27,500 nt of DNA from Botryococcus braunii (taxonomy: Eukaryota > Chlorophyta > Trebouxiophyceae): assembly GCA_002005505.1 (NCBI GenBank), contig KV908388.1, forward strand, positions 310,789-338,288. The letters are read 5' to 3'. The notes under the pieces were generated by a model that was not told the origin of the DNA, searched no databases, and saw only the letters and a program-made list of their open reading frames with translations. Below, piece by piece: positions 1 through 10,909 of this stretch. The translations under genes and the position numbers were made by a program. Position 1 is the stretch's first letter, and every line of letters starts with the position of its first letter.

Positions 1-1740
1 GATTCTAAATCATCCAGCCGTGAATGCTCCTTCTCTCATCGCGTAATCGACGATCATATACACATTACCGGTATTGCTTCCTCCTTCTCTGGAACATCGA
101 TGTCTAGAAGATCTTCTGCATGCCCAGGAACACTTCCTCTCACCAGCCCTGGCCAGGAATCCCCCTTCTGTGGAGCATCGGGCCATGCATATGCATGTGC
201 TGTTCGTACAAATGAGGCTTCACTCTTAATTTTAATTGACCACGTAGGATACGTGGATTGCGAGTAGGACATACTTCACTTTAACAACTTAAATATATTA
301 AGTCTGAATGAAAGTGTTGGTAAGCAGTAGCGGTAGTGGACGCAAGGAAATGCAGAGCGCTAGTCCTCAAACTTTAAAATATTGTGCTTAAGCATGTGTG
401 GACTTTACTAGAAAGCGTGAATTCCGGGTGGTTTTGGCAAGTTGCTCAAAAACTTGTAGAGGTCTCTGCCCCAAAGGTCTGAGTATCCAAGGTCTGTAAG
501 ACTGTACCACGGTACAAAACCACTGCGTGGTCATGATCAGGCGTTTGACCAAGAACCTTGGCACACAACTTCAGCAGTCAGTTGACTGTTAATCAAGGGA
601 TTTAGGGCACGGCATGCAGGGCACACGGGGACTGCAAATGATACAGCACACATTGATTGAGTATTCAGGAACCCTTGAACCCTACACAAGCGTCACATCA
701 CAGGAAGTTGAGACACTGGCCTTCCAAGCAAGGTACAAGAAACATAAGCATTACTTTTGCGCTGCTATACCCATGACGGGACTTTGTGCTTCACTATGGA
801 ACAGGAAAGAGCCTGAGATAAAGACTATGTGTCCCTACTGCTTACTGTATACTTTGTCCGCAACTCTGCTTTCTTGATAAAGATCGGCCCTGAGAAACCA
901 ATGTCGATGTCCTAACATGGGTTGGGATTCCCCAACCCCAAACCAACTTGCAAAAAATGTGATTTCTTGGGAACCTCATGGTTTTCAGAAAGAGTGAAAG
1001 AAAATACGTAGGCGAGAAGACCCTCTCCAATGGCAGGACTGACTAAGAAGAACGGAGGAGCTTTCAACAAAAGTTGAGAAGCATGGATTTACGTGGCGGA
1101 AGGCTTTGTGTTGCTATCAAACGCTGTGTAACATTCACGGGCATGGATTTCCTCTTGTCAAGTCACAAGAACCAGGCACCTGAAGGCTGCACATGGGGTT
1201 TAGGGATTTAATAAGTAAATTTAAGCCGTACACAACGTGACAGAAATATCACCTTGCATTTTAGAGCGACCAGGGGTTTTAGAAAGCAACCACTGAAGGG
1301 GTAAGGAAGAATTTGCAAAATAATAGGGAAGAATTGTGTCTCCCTGCAGACTTTGACCTCCGTCCATGCAGCTGAGCCAGGCTTTCTCAGCACTACACCA
1401 GAAATTTCCTGATGAGTTGCTGTCGAGCTGCCCTGATTGCATAGGAGAAGCTGTGGGATTTCTCTAGAATGTCGTCGTTTCAAGTAATGGGTCTCGACGG
1501 GGAGGTGCTTTAGAATGGTCCCCAGAAAGGTCCCTGGAAACATGGACGGTTCGTCGTCTGGCTTCACCGTGCAGACCCACAAAGAAGTGGTCTGGATTTC
1601 TACCTCTTCGGTCTTTGCCCGCGCTTGCACCCGCGCTGAGAGTTCTAATATTCGAGGACCCTGAAAGGCCAAGACTAGTGGCGCCGACAAGAAACCGGTT
1701 GCTAGGGGGCGTGCGCCAGGGTTTTCCGGCTTCAAGCATG
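1..1740. other. Unassigned upstream DNA
   Basis: I see no supportable gene here. Short open frames exist on both strands, the longest being a 175-codon minus-strand frame at 1208-1735, but none shows a recognisable domain or paired splice sites. A 17-bp string, AGGCTTCACTCTTAATT, at 215-231 recurs in the dispersed repeat at 10819-10909 and, inverted, at 18619-18710, so a fragment of that repeat family may lie here. Confidence 0.5.
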
Positions 1741-1748
1741 CTGAAGAA

Positions 1749-1757
1749 CTAGGGTTT
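1749..1757 (-). promoter_or_regulatory. Telo-box-like motif upstream of the phosphatase gene
   Basis: CTAGGGTTT on the + strand is AAACCCTAG on the minus strand, the plant telo-box core found in many promoters of growth and translation genes. It lies about 240 bp upstream of the phosphatase start codon. Nine bases can occur by chance, and no transcription start can be placed from sequence alone. Confidence 0.3.
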
Positions 1758-1980
1758 CACTGCCCGTTCCCCGGACCGACCACGTCAACCATCCGGCTGA
1801 GGACACGCGAGCTAATCGGTTGACAATTGTACTGGATTCTGCCCCCTTTCTTTCGGCCCATAGCTTCTACCTCGGGGTACGTCGGCTCGACGACGCCCTG
1901 TAACTCAAATTCTTGCAATGGTCTAGCCATGATAGTGGTACTGGTCTTTTCATTTTGAGAACTGTGGTGTTTTTGGACTG

Positions 1981-1995
1981 ATGGTAGGAGCTTAA
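1981..1995 (+). promoter_or_regulatory. Minimal uORF ending 1 nt before the phosphatase start
   Basis: ATG GTA GGA GCT TAA is a four-codon upstream frame that ends one base before the ATG at 1997. If the mRNA includes it, scanning ribosomes would meet it first, and main-frame translation would need leaky scanning or very close reinitiation. Whether the 5' end of the mRNA extends this far is not known. The alternative is that transcription starts between 1981 and 1997. Confidence 0.35.
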
Positions 1996-1996
1996 G

Positions 1997-3686
1997 ATGA
2001 CGGTAGCACGGAGTACAGCGGCCAACCTCGATGGGCCGAGATCGGCCTATGGAGTAGATAAAGATTTTTTGTTCAACGTTGTTGATCGTCTATTATCGTG
2101 TAGGCAGGGAACGTCTGGTCACGCGGGGAGCTTTTCACTCTCTCAGTCGGAAGTAGCGATTTTGTGCAAAGCCGCGAGGTGCGCCCGGGACCCCTGAACG
2201 TTGCCGCAAGTCACCTGCTTTAAATGCTTCGTGACTTTTTGGCTTGTTAGGATGTTGGGATTGGAGTGGTGTTGTGATGGTTCTTCGTTTGAGGAAATAA
2301 ACTCTGTCACGGCTTTGTCACGCGGTTTCCCAGCAGGTCCGTATCGCCTGCCGTAGTCTTGGGATCATTCTTGTCCGTGGCTAAGATTTGCATTTTGGAG
2401 GCACATACCTTGGTGGGAGGAGATTGGGTTTCTGTGTCGTGTCTGGTGCAGTCTGGACTTCAAGTTGACGAGCTGGTCTTAGGCCTTCGGCGGTGTAGTT
2501 TTTACTATTTGTACAAGCGACGGATGTTCCTGCTGATGTGACTCTGAGACGGGAAACATCTCTTTCTGTGGAAGCTGAGGTTTTCCCTTGAGAGGGGCTG
2601 AGTAACTTGAGGGTCGACCCGTCCGAGACTGTGCACTAACACGGATGTCGCTTTGATTCGCAGTGCATCTTTCAGTGACCAGCCAGGCCTTCTCCGGCTA
2701 TCTCCAGGCCTCATTATTGTGGGGTAAGGCTCCGTCTTTGAGTCAGTGTTGCAACAGAGGTGGTTTGGGGGATACACCCTGAGGCTACGTGGGGTGTTCC
2801 TGATCAACTTTTGAACCATGTTGACTCTGACGCTTTTGTTGGGGGACAGGGATATTCATGGTCAGTATGATGATCTGCTCAGGGTCTTCAAAGCTCATGG
2901 CCCTCCAGCAAAGACCCGGTATCTGTTCCTGGGTGACTATGTGGACAGGTGGGTAGTCTGATAGATTTACGCTTATTATACATCTGGATAGGTTGCGTTT
3001 GTGGGTAGCGTTGGTGTTACCTTGCGTTCTATATTCTGAATCTTTGGTTCTTTTTACATGCAGGGGTCCTGATGGGTTGGAGGTCGTATGCTTGCTCATG
3101 GCTTACCATCTGCTGTACCCTGACAATGTTCACCTCATACGCGGCAATCACGAGTGTTGCACTCTGACCCTGATGTATGGGTTCTATGCTGAGTGCTTGA
3201 GGTGCGGAGCACAATTTGCTTAGATTATGCTCATTTGCAGATTCTGGCACTTGCCGTTCTGAGCATGACTATCACATGTGGATGGCAACGCTTCTGAGTA
3301 TACCAAATGTATTCATCTGACAAGCAGTTTACTTGGGCTGCAGCAAGAGTGGGGTGGAAGCGTGGCGAGAAGTAACGGATGCCTTTACTTATCTACCTCT
3401 TGCAGCCCTCATCGGGAACAAAATCTTTTGTGTGCATGGGGGCATTTCTCCACGTTTGGAGAACTTGGAGCAAATAAATGAAATCAAACGCCCAGCCATT
3501 ATTCAGCATGAACTTCCTGAGCTGCTCACTGATCTAGTGTGGTCTGACCCAGCGCCATATGTGAAAGGTATGGAGCCAGACTGAATCATTGCTGGTGTTG
3601 ATGGCATGCATCTTTTGATCTGGATTACTTGATGGACTTCATGAGTAGATAGAATGTAGCCTCCCTCTCCCTCTCCCTCTCCCTCC

Positions 3687-3741
<55 letters not shown>

Positions 3742-6289
3742 TCTCCCTCTCTCTGTGTGTGTGTGCGTGTGCGTGTGTGTGTGTGCGTGTGCGTGTGCGT
3801 GTGAGTGTGCGTGTGCGTGCTATGTGTGTGTTTTATGTCATGCACTTTTTTTTTTGGGGGGGGGGGGGGACAGCTACATCTCCTCAATTTGCTTTGGCTG
3901 GGGATTTGTCTCATGTGGCACCCACCCACAGTTACTCAGGGCATACAATTGCTCATGTCTTCAAATGTAAGCTTTGTGGATTTTTGAGCACGATCATTAC
4001 TTGTATTGCAATTTAGGCCAAGAGCTGGATTTTGAAGTGGAATGAGCGTCTGTGCAGGATGGCAGAAGAATCCTCGTGGTGCGGGTTACTTTTTTGGGGT
4101 GAACACTGTGCGGGCCTTCAAGCAACGTTTTGGACTGATTGCAATCGTACGCTCACATGAGGCACAAAAGAAAGGGTACAATCTTCTGGGAAAGAGTGGA
4201 CTTGTTACGGTGTTTTCTGCTCCAAACTACAGATCTACAGGCAACACAGGTTGGTCCACCCTTGCTGCGAGCCTGCCCACCCTCTGTTGCTTGAATTGTG
4301 CTTTTGTGCAGCTAGTTGCAGTACAGACAGGTTTTGCTGATGATCTTGCAACATTATCCAGCACAGAAGCTTGATGTTAGAAAACGGTATTTTTGTTGGG
4401 ATTCTTGAAGGCATACATTGTGCTCAGCTTTAGGGTCTGTAAGTTTGAGGCAGTGTTTTCCCTGATGCACAATTGTATAACCCAGACTCTGTGCAAGGTG
4501 TATGAACATGTGTGGGATTCTATTGCTTGAAGAGCATGTGTCTCTTGTGAACTTGTTGTGGGAGTTTTGGTGAGCAGTAACTCTATCTGACAGCAGTACA
4601 GGATCTTTGTGATCTAGTGAAGAGTCTATGCAAGTCAAGTGAGCTGCTTATGTCTGTGTTTCAGGGGCAACGATGATAGTATCGCAGGACTGCACGTTTC
4701 GATTCCGGACATTTCCACCCTTAGATAAGAATGGGGAGCCCCTGGTGCCCTCAACCCACCCCAGTGAGGAGTGGACAATGGCTTCAGCACCTGCTATTCC
4801 TCCACGTGTGCCGGACGGGGAAGTCGCGCAGCGACCTGCCTATGTTAGCCCCTTCGCAGCGTTAAGCGGGGCGTTGCCTTCCGATATACCCTTTGGCCTT
4901 ACGGACGCTGCTGGATGTCCTGCCCCGCCTGCGCAAGTACCACTTGCACCTGGAACAGCCACATCCAGTCCGTTCTCAGGGTTGCAGTATGCAGCTTTTG
5001 ACAAAGCGGAAGAGGCTGAACCTGTTGGACGGGAGGGGATGGTGTCAACCGTCATGCCTTCACCATTCGCCCTGGCCCAGTCACAGTCATCAGATGATAA
5101 TGGACCTGTCCAGGATGCAGGGCGCTGCGAACAGGAAGACTGTTCGACCCGAACCAGCTCCGGTTCGAGTCAGCACTCAGAGAGCAGCTGCTTTTCTGCA
5201 GGATCTGTTGATGAGGGCATGCCTGTGGAGCGCACCCTTTCTGCTCCTGCTCGATCAGCAGACGCATCATGTCCCACTCTGATGGAAGGGACATTGGACT
5301 ACGTTGCAGAGCGGATTGTGCCCATGCAGAGCCATGCTGTAATGGCTTCACCATTTGCTGCTCTTTCGCAGTCCCCTAGCATGCCTTCAGCCATTATTCC
5401 AATGGATGCGTCTCCTGCAATGATGAGTCCCTTTGCAGCATATATGGGCAATGCTGATGCCCCTGCTGCATCCTCAGGATCTTCTGCTGGCTTTCACCCT
5501 GTAGTACCGGGGGTCAGCTCTAGTTTCTCTTGGGCCTTGCGGCAGGACAGTCTTGCTTTGCACAAGGGTGCCCCTGCTCTGTACAACACAGAGCTGCGCA
5601 GCAGCTACTCGATATCCCCGCCCTTGGGTACACGCACGACATCGTCTGCATTGCCGCCAGTAGAGGAGTCGCCCAATCTACGAGCCCCGCCTGCTGATGC
5701 GAAGCGTCTTGCATGGCGGGCTGCAAGCTCGCAAAGCAGTGCCCGCAGCCTCTCGAGGGGAAATGGGCGAGATGCTGTGTCTTCAACCTCGTCCAGGCAC
5801 ATGGCCCCGAGTTCCCATATGATGCCACCACCGGCTGTACGTCCATGCAAGGGGGCCTTTGTTTCATCTTTCAGCAAGCGAGGGCCTGTGATCTCTCAAT
5901 CATGGCTGGAAACTGGGGAGCGTTCATCGTCAGGCATTTCACAGCCCTCCCCTCGCAGTTCCCTTTCCACTTTCACGAGTGCATCGTCTTCGACTTCAAC
6001 ATCCAACTCTTCTGCAGAGGTGATGGAGTTTTCAGAGCGTGGGTTTGTCCGACGAGCTGCTTCGGCTTTTGTTAAAGCTCAGATTCGCTCGGGCGCTCCA
6101 TTCTTTGGGCGCAGCAGATCAGCAGGCAATACACACCCTGTAATCGGGGCTAAAGTTAGGGCTCTTGAAGTGGAGTGTCTGAGTGCCTGGCCCCGGCGCA
6201 AATTGGCGGCTGATGGGGAATTCAGGCGGATTCCCTCTGACCCTGCCACATTTGTATCTAGCCTGGTGGAGCCTCTTTCTGGCAGCTAG
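1997..6289 (+). CDS. PP1-like serine/threonine phosphatase with long Ser/Pro-rich tail (7 exons)
   Basis: Metal-dependent PPP-family protein phosphatase that removes phosphate from Ser/Thr. Predicted exons are 1997-2178, 2664-2723, 2850-2948, 3064-3201, 3344-3567, 4058-4249 and 4665-6289. They total 2520 nt, or 839 residues plus stop. Every junction is GT-AG and phases agree: introns 1-4 are phase 2, introns 5-6 phase 1. An N-terminal VDRLL helix leads into GDIHG (81-85), GDYVDRG (109-115), RGNHE (140-144), HGG (191-193), [14 protein letters not shown] (239-248), RSHE (266-269) and SAPNY (288-292). The metal ligands (D82, H84, D110, N142, H191, H268) and phosphate-binding Arg residues (R114, R241) are all kept. 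The PP1 Cys273 position is Arg293 and the following loop is STGNTG. PP1 normally ends near residue 330; here about 520 more residues follow, rich in Ser, Pro and Ala, with SPF motifs near 360, 400, 431, 527 and 553 and a basophilic-kinase-like RRAAS near the end. No kelch repeats precede the domain, so it is not a standard BSL phosphatase. The catalytic assignment is firm; subfamily and tail role are inference. Confidence 0.88.
2179..2663 (+). other. Phosphatase intron 1 (phase 2)
   Basis: The donor GTGCGC follows GCCGCGAG and the acceptor is GATTCGCAG. Exon 2 (60 nt) then reads [20 protein letters not shown], which aligns with the PP1 stretch just before GDIHG. This is the reason for choosing this small exon. 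Confidence 0.75.
3568..4057 (+). other. Phosphatase intron 5 with compound microsatellite
   Basis: The donor GTATGG follows GTGAAAG and the acceptor is GTCTGTGCAG. Joining across it gives [17 protein letters not shown], matching the PP1 order of WSDP, a Gly-Trp pair, then the conserved Arg. Reading through without splicing would stop soon after 3567. The intron holds the repeat block at 3661-3869. Confidence 0.8.
3661..3869 (+). repeat. Compound microsatellite (CCCTCT, poly-C, CT, TG, poly-T, poly-G)
   Basis: Four CCCTCT units, a C run, about 28 CT units and then TG/CG-rich dinucleotides to about 3831, followed by T10 and G14 near 3846-3869. It lies inside intron 5 of the phosphatase gene, so any open frames across it are artefacts. 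Confidence 0.95.
4250..4664 (+). other. Phosphatase intron 6 (phase 1)
   Basis: The donor GTTGGT follows GGCAACACAG and the acceptor is CTGTGTTTCAG. Splicing gives [19 protein letters not shown], so the ATG at 4673 is an internal Met of the last exon and not a start codon. The intron contains no microsatellite or other recognisable element. Confidence 0.78.
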
Positions 6290-9200
6290 CCAGGAGTGTG
6301 CGGACAGTGTGCCATTTTCCCCCTTCCCCAGACAAGGAAGGCTTGTTGAGTTCAGGACGTTCGTATTGCTGGTAAGACAGTTCACCGGTTTTGTGGGGTG
6401 TCCCCGCTCCTGTGAGGAGGCATTTGAAGACCACACCGAAAACTAAATGAGGAATTTGATGCAGCAGCTATTGATGCCTTCTGTGAGGACGGTGTTGTTT
6501 CATGCACAAGTGGTGGGCGGCATCTTCTGTCAGCTGGTGCAATAACGGTGTATTGTCAAAAGAAGTGAGAGTGTGTACAAGCATTGCATTTTTTTGGTCA
6601 GAAAGGTCCTAGGAACATGGCCTGTGTAAGAAAACCCTTACAGTCTTCTTTTTTTGTTGAGTAGTTTGGGGCTGGGAGGCTCGCCCAGGTTTTGAGCCCC
6701 TGCGGATACGGGGGAAAACACATGAAATTTGGACCTCTGCAGCTGCAGGACTCATGTCCTTTTGCTGCTAATGGACTTATTTAGCAAGGGACGAGCTGCT
6801 GACTTTTGTATCTCTTTATGTTTTTACAATAGATAGCAAGAACAAGTGCAAGTGGAGTTTTTCTAGTCTTTTGATGGACTTGTTTGTCAACCACACCCTG
6901 CACTAGAGTGGTTTTTTACCATTTGAACAAGATTTTAATAACTCAGCCGCTTTTATGCTCTATGAAGGCCGGGGGGCTCTGGGGTGAGCTGGGGAAGCAG
7001 GAACCGAATTTTGCTCCCTTGCTGTTGTTGGCTTTCATCCTTCCTCCACAGTAACATGGGTAGTTATGCTGGAGTGGTCAGAGGATTTATATGTGTGGGT
7101 GTTGTGAAATTTCGTGTCAGCCTGGGATTGCGGCTGGATGCCTTTGGCCATTGGACCTGGCTATCCCAGGAGACTTGGCTGGCCGTGTGCTAGGAAACTG
7201 TAGAATTGATACCTTTGGGCTGCCCCTTCGAAGACGTGCGGGACTATGTACCACTGCTTCCTAGGGCTAAATGTGTGGAATGCTTCGTGCACTCGTAGCA
7301 GATGACTGGCCGGGGTTCCGCCCGGGGGGGGGGGGGGTACGGTGCCTTTCATGATTTATACAAGGCGAGTTTGGTTGATCAGTGAAAGCTAAGGGCAATT
7401 AAGGGGGGCCTGTGCGGTGGTTAACAATATTTGGGCTTTACCCTTCGCGATTCGAGGGGTTACTATTGGTTAGAGAAAGCGCTGGAGCTGCGCTGCAGGA
7501 TGATGGATGGTAGGTTTTGACGACTATACTGGACATTAGATGTGCTTGTTTATCATGGACAGTTCTTGTGTTGGTGATGGTGCCAGTGCAAAGACCAACT
7601 GAGATTGCCCCGGAACCCGTAGTGAAAGCTCTGAATCTCAATGCACATTAGCAAGAGATCGAATGCAATTGGAAGAAACATCCAGTAGGGTGGTCTCCCG
7701 AGAGACGTGGAGTGTTCATCTGAGTGTGCTGGCTGGGATATGGCACTTTTGTTTTTGCTCTGTCTCCCAGGAGGGGCATGGCATCTCTGTTTCGTGGTGT
7801 TGGGAGATGTTGCAGCATTTCGTCTTGTAGAATCGTAGAGGCGGATGCCAGTGGGGTGTCATTTATTTGAGACATCTACAATGAGCCAGGCCAGCAGGCC
7901 GGCGCTTCAGCATCAACTAAGCGTTTCCTGTAACCCATCCTCTATGAGGTGCGGTACGGTATCGAGATTTTTTTGCGAGGAATCCTGTCTCATATGTGGG
8001 TGGAGGAGGCAGACATTGACTTCTGTGAGGGCATTCTCTGAGCTTGAATTATGCGCTCCCCCAGGCTGTGTGCTTCTAATACGCCTGGGTTGAGCGATGG
8101 CGTGCTTGTCTTGGAAACTAGATGCTCGTCAGAATGGCTGTAGGCTGGCAAACGTATTGACCTATATATCTTGCTGATTCGGGTTATTGCTCAGCGTGCA
8201 TGATTCTCTGGACTACACCATGCATGTGGAAGGGGAAGCGAAAAGGTGCCAGATGATGGAAAAGAACCAAGGGGAAATTCTTGTCTTTCTCACCCGGCCT
8301 CCCAAGCTCAAATGGGCAGTTCTACGAAGGAAGACCTCTTGGTGTTACGCTGGTGACACCACTGTATAGAAGTGCTGGGAGTTTGACAGGAGGCATTTCC
8401 CTTCCGTTCAAGTGGTGAGGATGGTGTGGGTCTCTCCTCGGGCTTTTCTCAGGTCCGTGGTTCTGGATGGTGTTCGTGTACTGCCTGGCCGCTCTCAGAT
8501 CCTTTAGGCCGCGCTCATGGCATTAAGAAAGCCTTGGCAGCCCATGGAGGTTGTGACTCGCACAGGGCCTGGGTCCAGTGATAGGAAAGGAAGGCTTTGC
8601 TGAATCACATGTAAGGTGCGTGCGCACCAACAGGAGTGGCTAACGGGATTCAGCTGTTGTGTGTAATGTGAAGCTTAAGCTTCGGGGCGTTATTTCTTGT
8701 GCTCTGCGCCAGCTATTGAGTGCATGAGCTATCATTTCGTGAGAGATAGTGGAGCTGACAGGGGGAAATGGTAGAGCTAGGCTTTGGGTCCTGTCGCTAT
8801 GGTCGTGTGTACTGTGTTGCCACGACGATGAATCGCTTGGGGCAGGAAGATCCAGGAAGTACTAAGAAAAGTGCTGTGTGCTTGACCCAGCACACGCATG
8901 CGTAGAGACAAATATATGTAAGAACAAGAAGTACTGATGTGAGGGTTCCAACTTGTGTTTTCCACTAACTGAGCGCTTGGCATACGCAAGGCCTTGTCGG
9001 TCAACGGTTTGGGAGGTAAGTTTCTGGCAATGGGAAATGGAAGCGTGTGCTACATCAACGGTGTCTGTTGTGAGTGGAATTTACACCCGATGTATGTCTT
9101 CCAAGAGGCCTTGAATTGCTCTGGATCTTGACCGCTGCCGTTCTTCTGTGGATTTCAAGCCAAATTTTTTATATCTCCTCTTGCTCCATGATTTAAATGG

Positions 9201-9350
9201 CATGGTCTATTCTGCATGGTCTTCACCAATATTAATGTGCATCCCACTCGCTCTCCTGCCTTGGCTGCAGTAGACGGCAGTAATTATGTACTTCATCTGT
9301 CTTCTAGAGGTCCACAGCATCCATGTGGCTTGGATTGTCTCTGGTGCCAG
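6290..9350. other. Phosphatase 3' flank and unassigned DNA
   Basis: This is probably the 3' UTR, followed by about 3 kb in which I recognise nothing. A 47-codon frame ending at 6568 is protein-like but unsupported; see the finding. A C/G homopolymer lies at about 7320-7337. Other open frames are short, with no family resemblance or splice partners. Confidence 0.45.
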
Positions 9351-9357
9351 TTTTCTG

Positions 9358-9443
9358 CAGCGCTGGAGTAGTATACCCCATGCTCGTAAATCCAGCTGCC
9401 CAGCGCTGGAGTAGTATACCCCATGCTCGTAAATCCAGCTGCC
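9358..9443 (+). repeat. Tandem duplication, 2 x 43 bp
   Basis: Two adjacent copies that look identical, 9358-9400 and 9401-9443, each starting CAGCGCTGGAGTAG. It is a simple local duplication with no coding interpretation. Confidence 0.93.
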
Positions 9444-9565
9444 CATGTGTAGGTCTTATGGGTTAAAGGATAAATGTGAAGCTTAACTTTCATACTCCAC
9501 CTCAGCAGGTGCCCTTACAGTCAAGACTGGCCTTGCGCATGCGAGTTCTTTAGCTAGGCATTTAT

Positions 9566-9637
9566 GCGTGGGCAAGAAATGCGCAGGATGGTCTTGACAC
9601 AAGTGTTGGGACTATCCTGCGCAGTTCGTGCCCACGC
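9566..9637 (+). other. 72-nt imperfect hairpin
   Basis: The left arm begins GCGTGGGCAAGAAATGCGCA and the right arm ends with its near complement (TGCGCAGTTCGTGCCCACGC). In + strand RNA, the only departures over about 34 pairs are two A-G mismatches and four G-U wobbles, with a very small loop. It could be a foldback transposon remnant or a structured RNA. The tiny loop is not typical of a plant miRNA precursor. Confidence 0.6.
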
Positions 9638-9639
9638 GT

Positions 9640-10170
9640 TTGCTACCACGCCTTGCTGCTGCTGTCAGCTGAGGTCAGCTGCAGGTCAGGAGCAGGCTCT
9701 AGACGTGCGTGCCCCAAGGAAGAAGTTAAAAGAACTCGGAAGTGAAGTTTGAAACAAAATACTGTTAGATGTCCATGTCAATTGCAGTCAAGAGACAACA
9801 GACAGTGATCCACGCATTGGCATATCATCACTTGATGCCCCAAAAAACATCCTTAAGGCAGAAGCATGCATGCATGCATATAACAACCCCAGAAGCAGAT
9901 ATGAGACAATTACTCGCAAACACAAACTTGTAACAAGTCGTTATCCTGAGAAGGGTTATGACTGTCCAACCTAGAAGGCCTTGGACTCCAAGGGGTTTGG
10001 GTGGTATGCACGAGACAAGTACCGTGATGGCCAGGAGGTGCGCCGCCAAGGTAGGTACAAGAAGCCCATGGAACGTTGGACAAGTTGCCAAGTTCGGAAC
10101 GTATGTCAGTCACAAGACCAGTCCATTGGGTCAGAGACCCGCACGGCGAGCCCCGTCAAGAATAGGCGGT
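9640..10170. other. Unassigned DNA
   Basis: No gene recognised. The short open frames here (for example around 9958-10200) overlap one another in different frames and have no family features. Confidence 0.45.
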
Positions 10171-10302
10171 GGTGCTCGTATGGAACTCCATCTCTAGGAT
10201 AAAGTGAGATGGGGGGTGCTCGTATGGAACTCCATCTCTAGGATAAAGTGAGATGGGGGGTGCTCGTATGGAACTCCATCTCTAGGATAAAATGAGATGG
10301 AT
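10171..10302 (+). repeat. Tandem repeat, 3 x 44 bp
   Basis: Three head-to-tail copies starting at 10171, 10215 and 10259, each beginning GGTGCTCGTATGGAACTCC. The first two are the same by eye and the third differs near its end (AAATGAGATGGATGG). Confidence 0.92.
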
Positions 10303-10441
10303 GGCGAAGTGACTTCTCAAAGTCCAGCTGCAGCCCACAAGGACAAGTACGTGTGGATATACTATCAAGAGATGTCTACGCATATCTGAATTGGAGTTTT
10401 TGAACAAATAGTAGTACGACTCAGTTTCTGCACTATTCCAT

Positions 10442-10909
<468 letters not shown>

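Noticed and set aside
1208..1735. 175-codon minus-strand frame upstream of the phosphatase
   Set aside because: No domain or motif and no splice partners, with competing frames in the same place. It also overlaps the likely promoter region of the phosphatase gene.
4673..6289. Stand-alone 538-residue gene starting at 4673
   Set aside because: The acceptor at 4664 and the phase join it to [14 protein letters not shown] of the phosphatase. The Met is internal.
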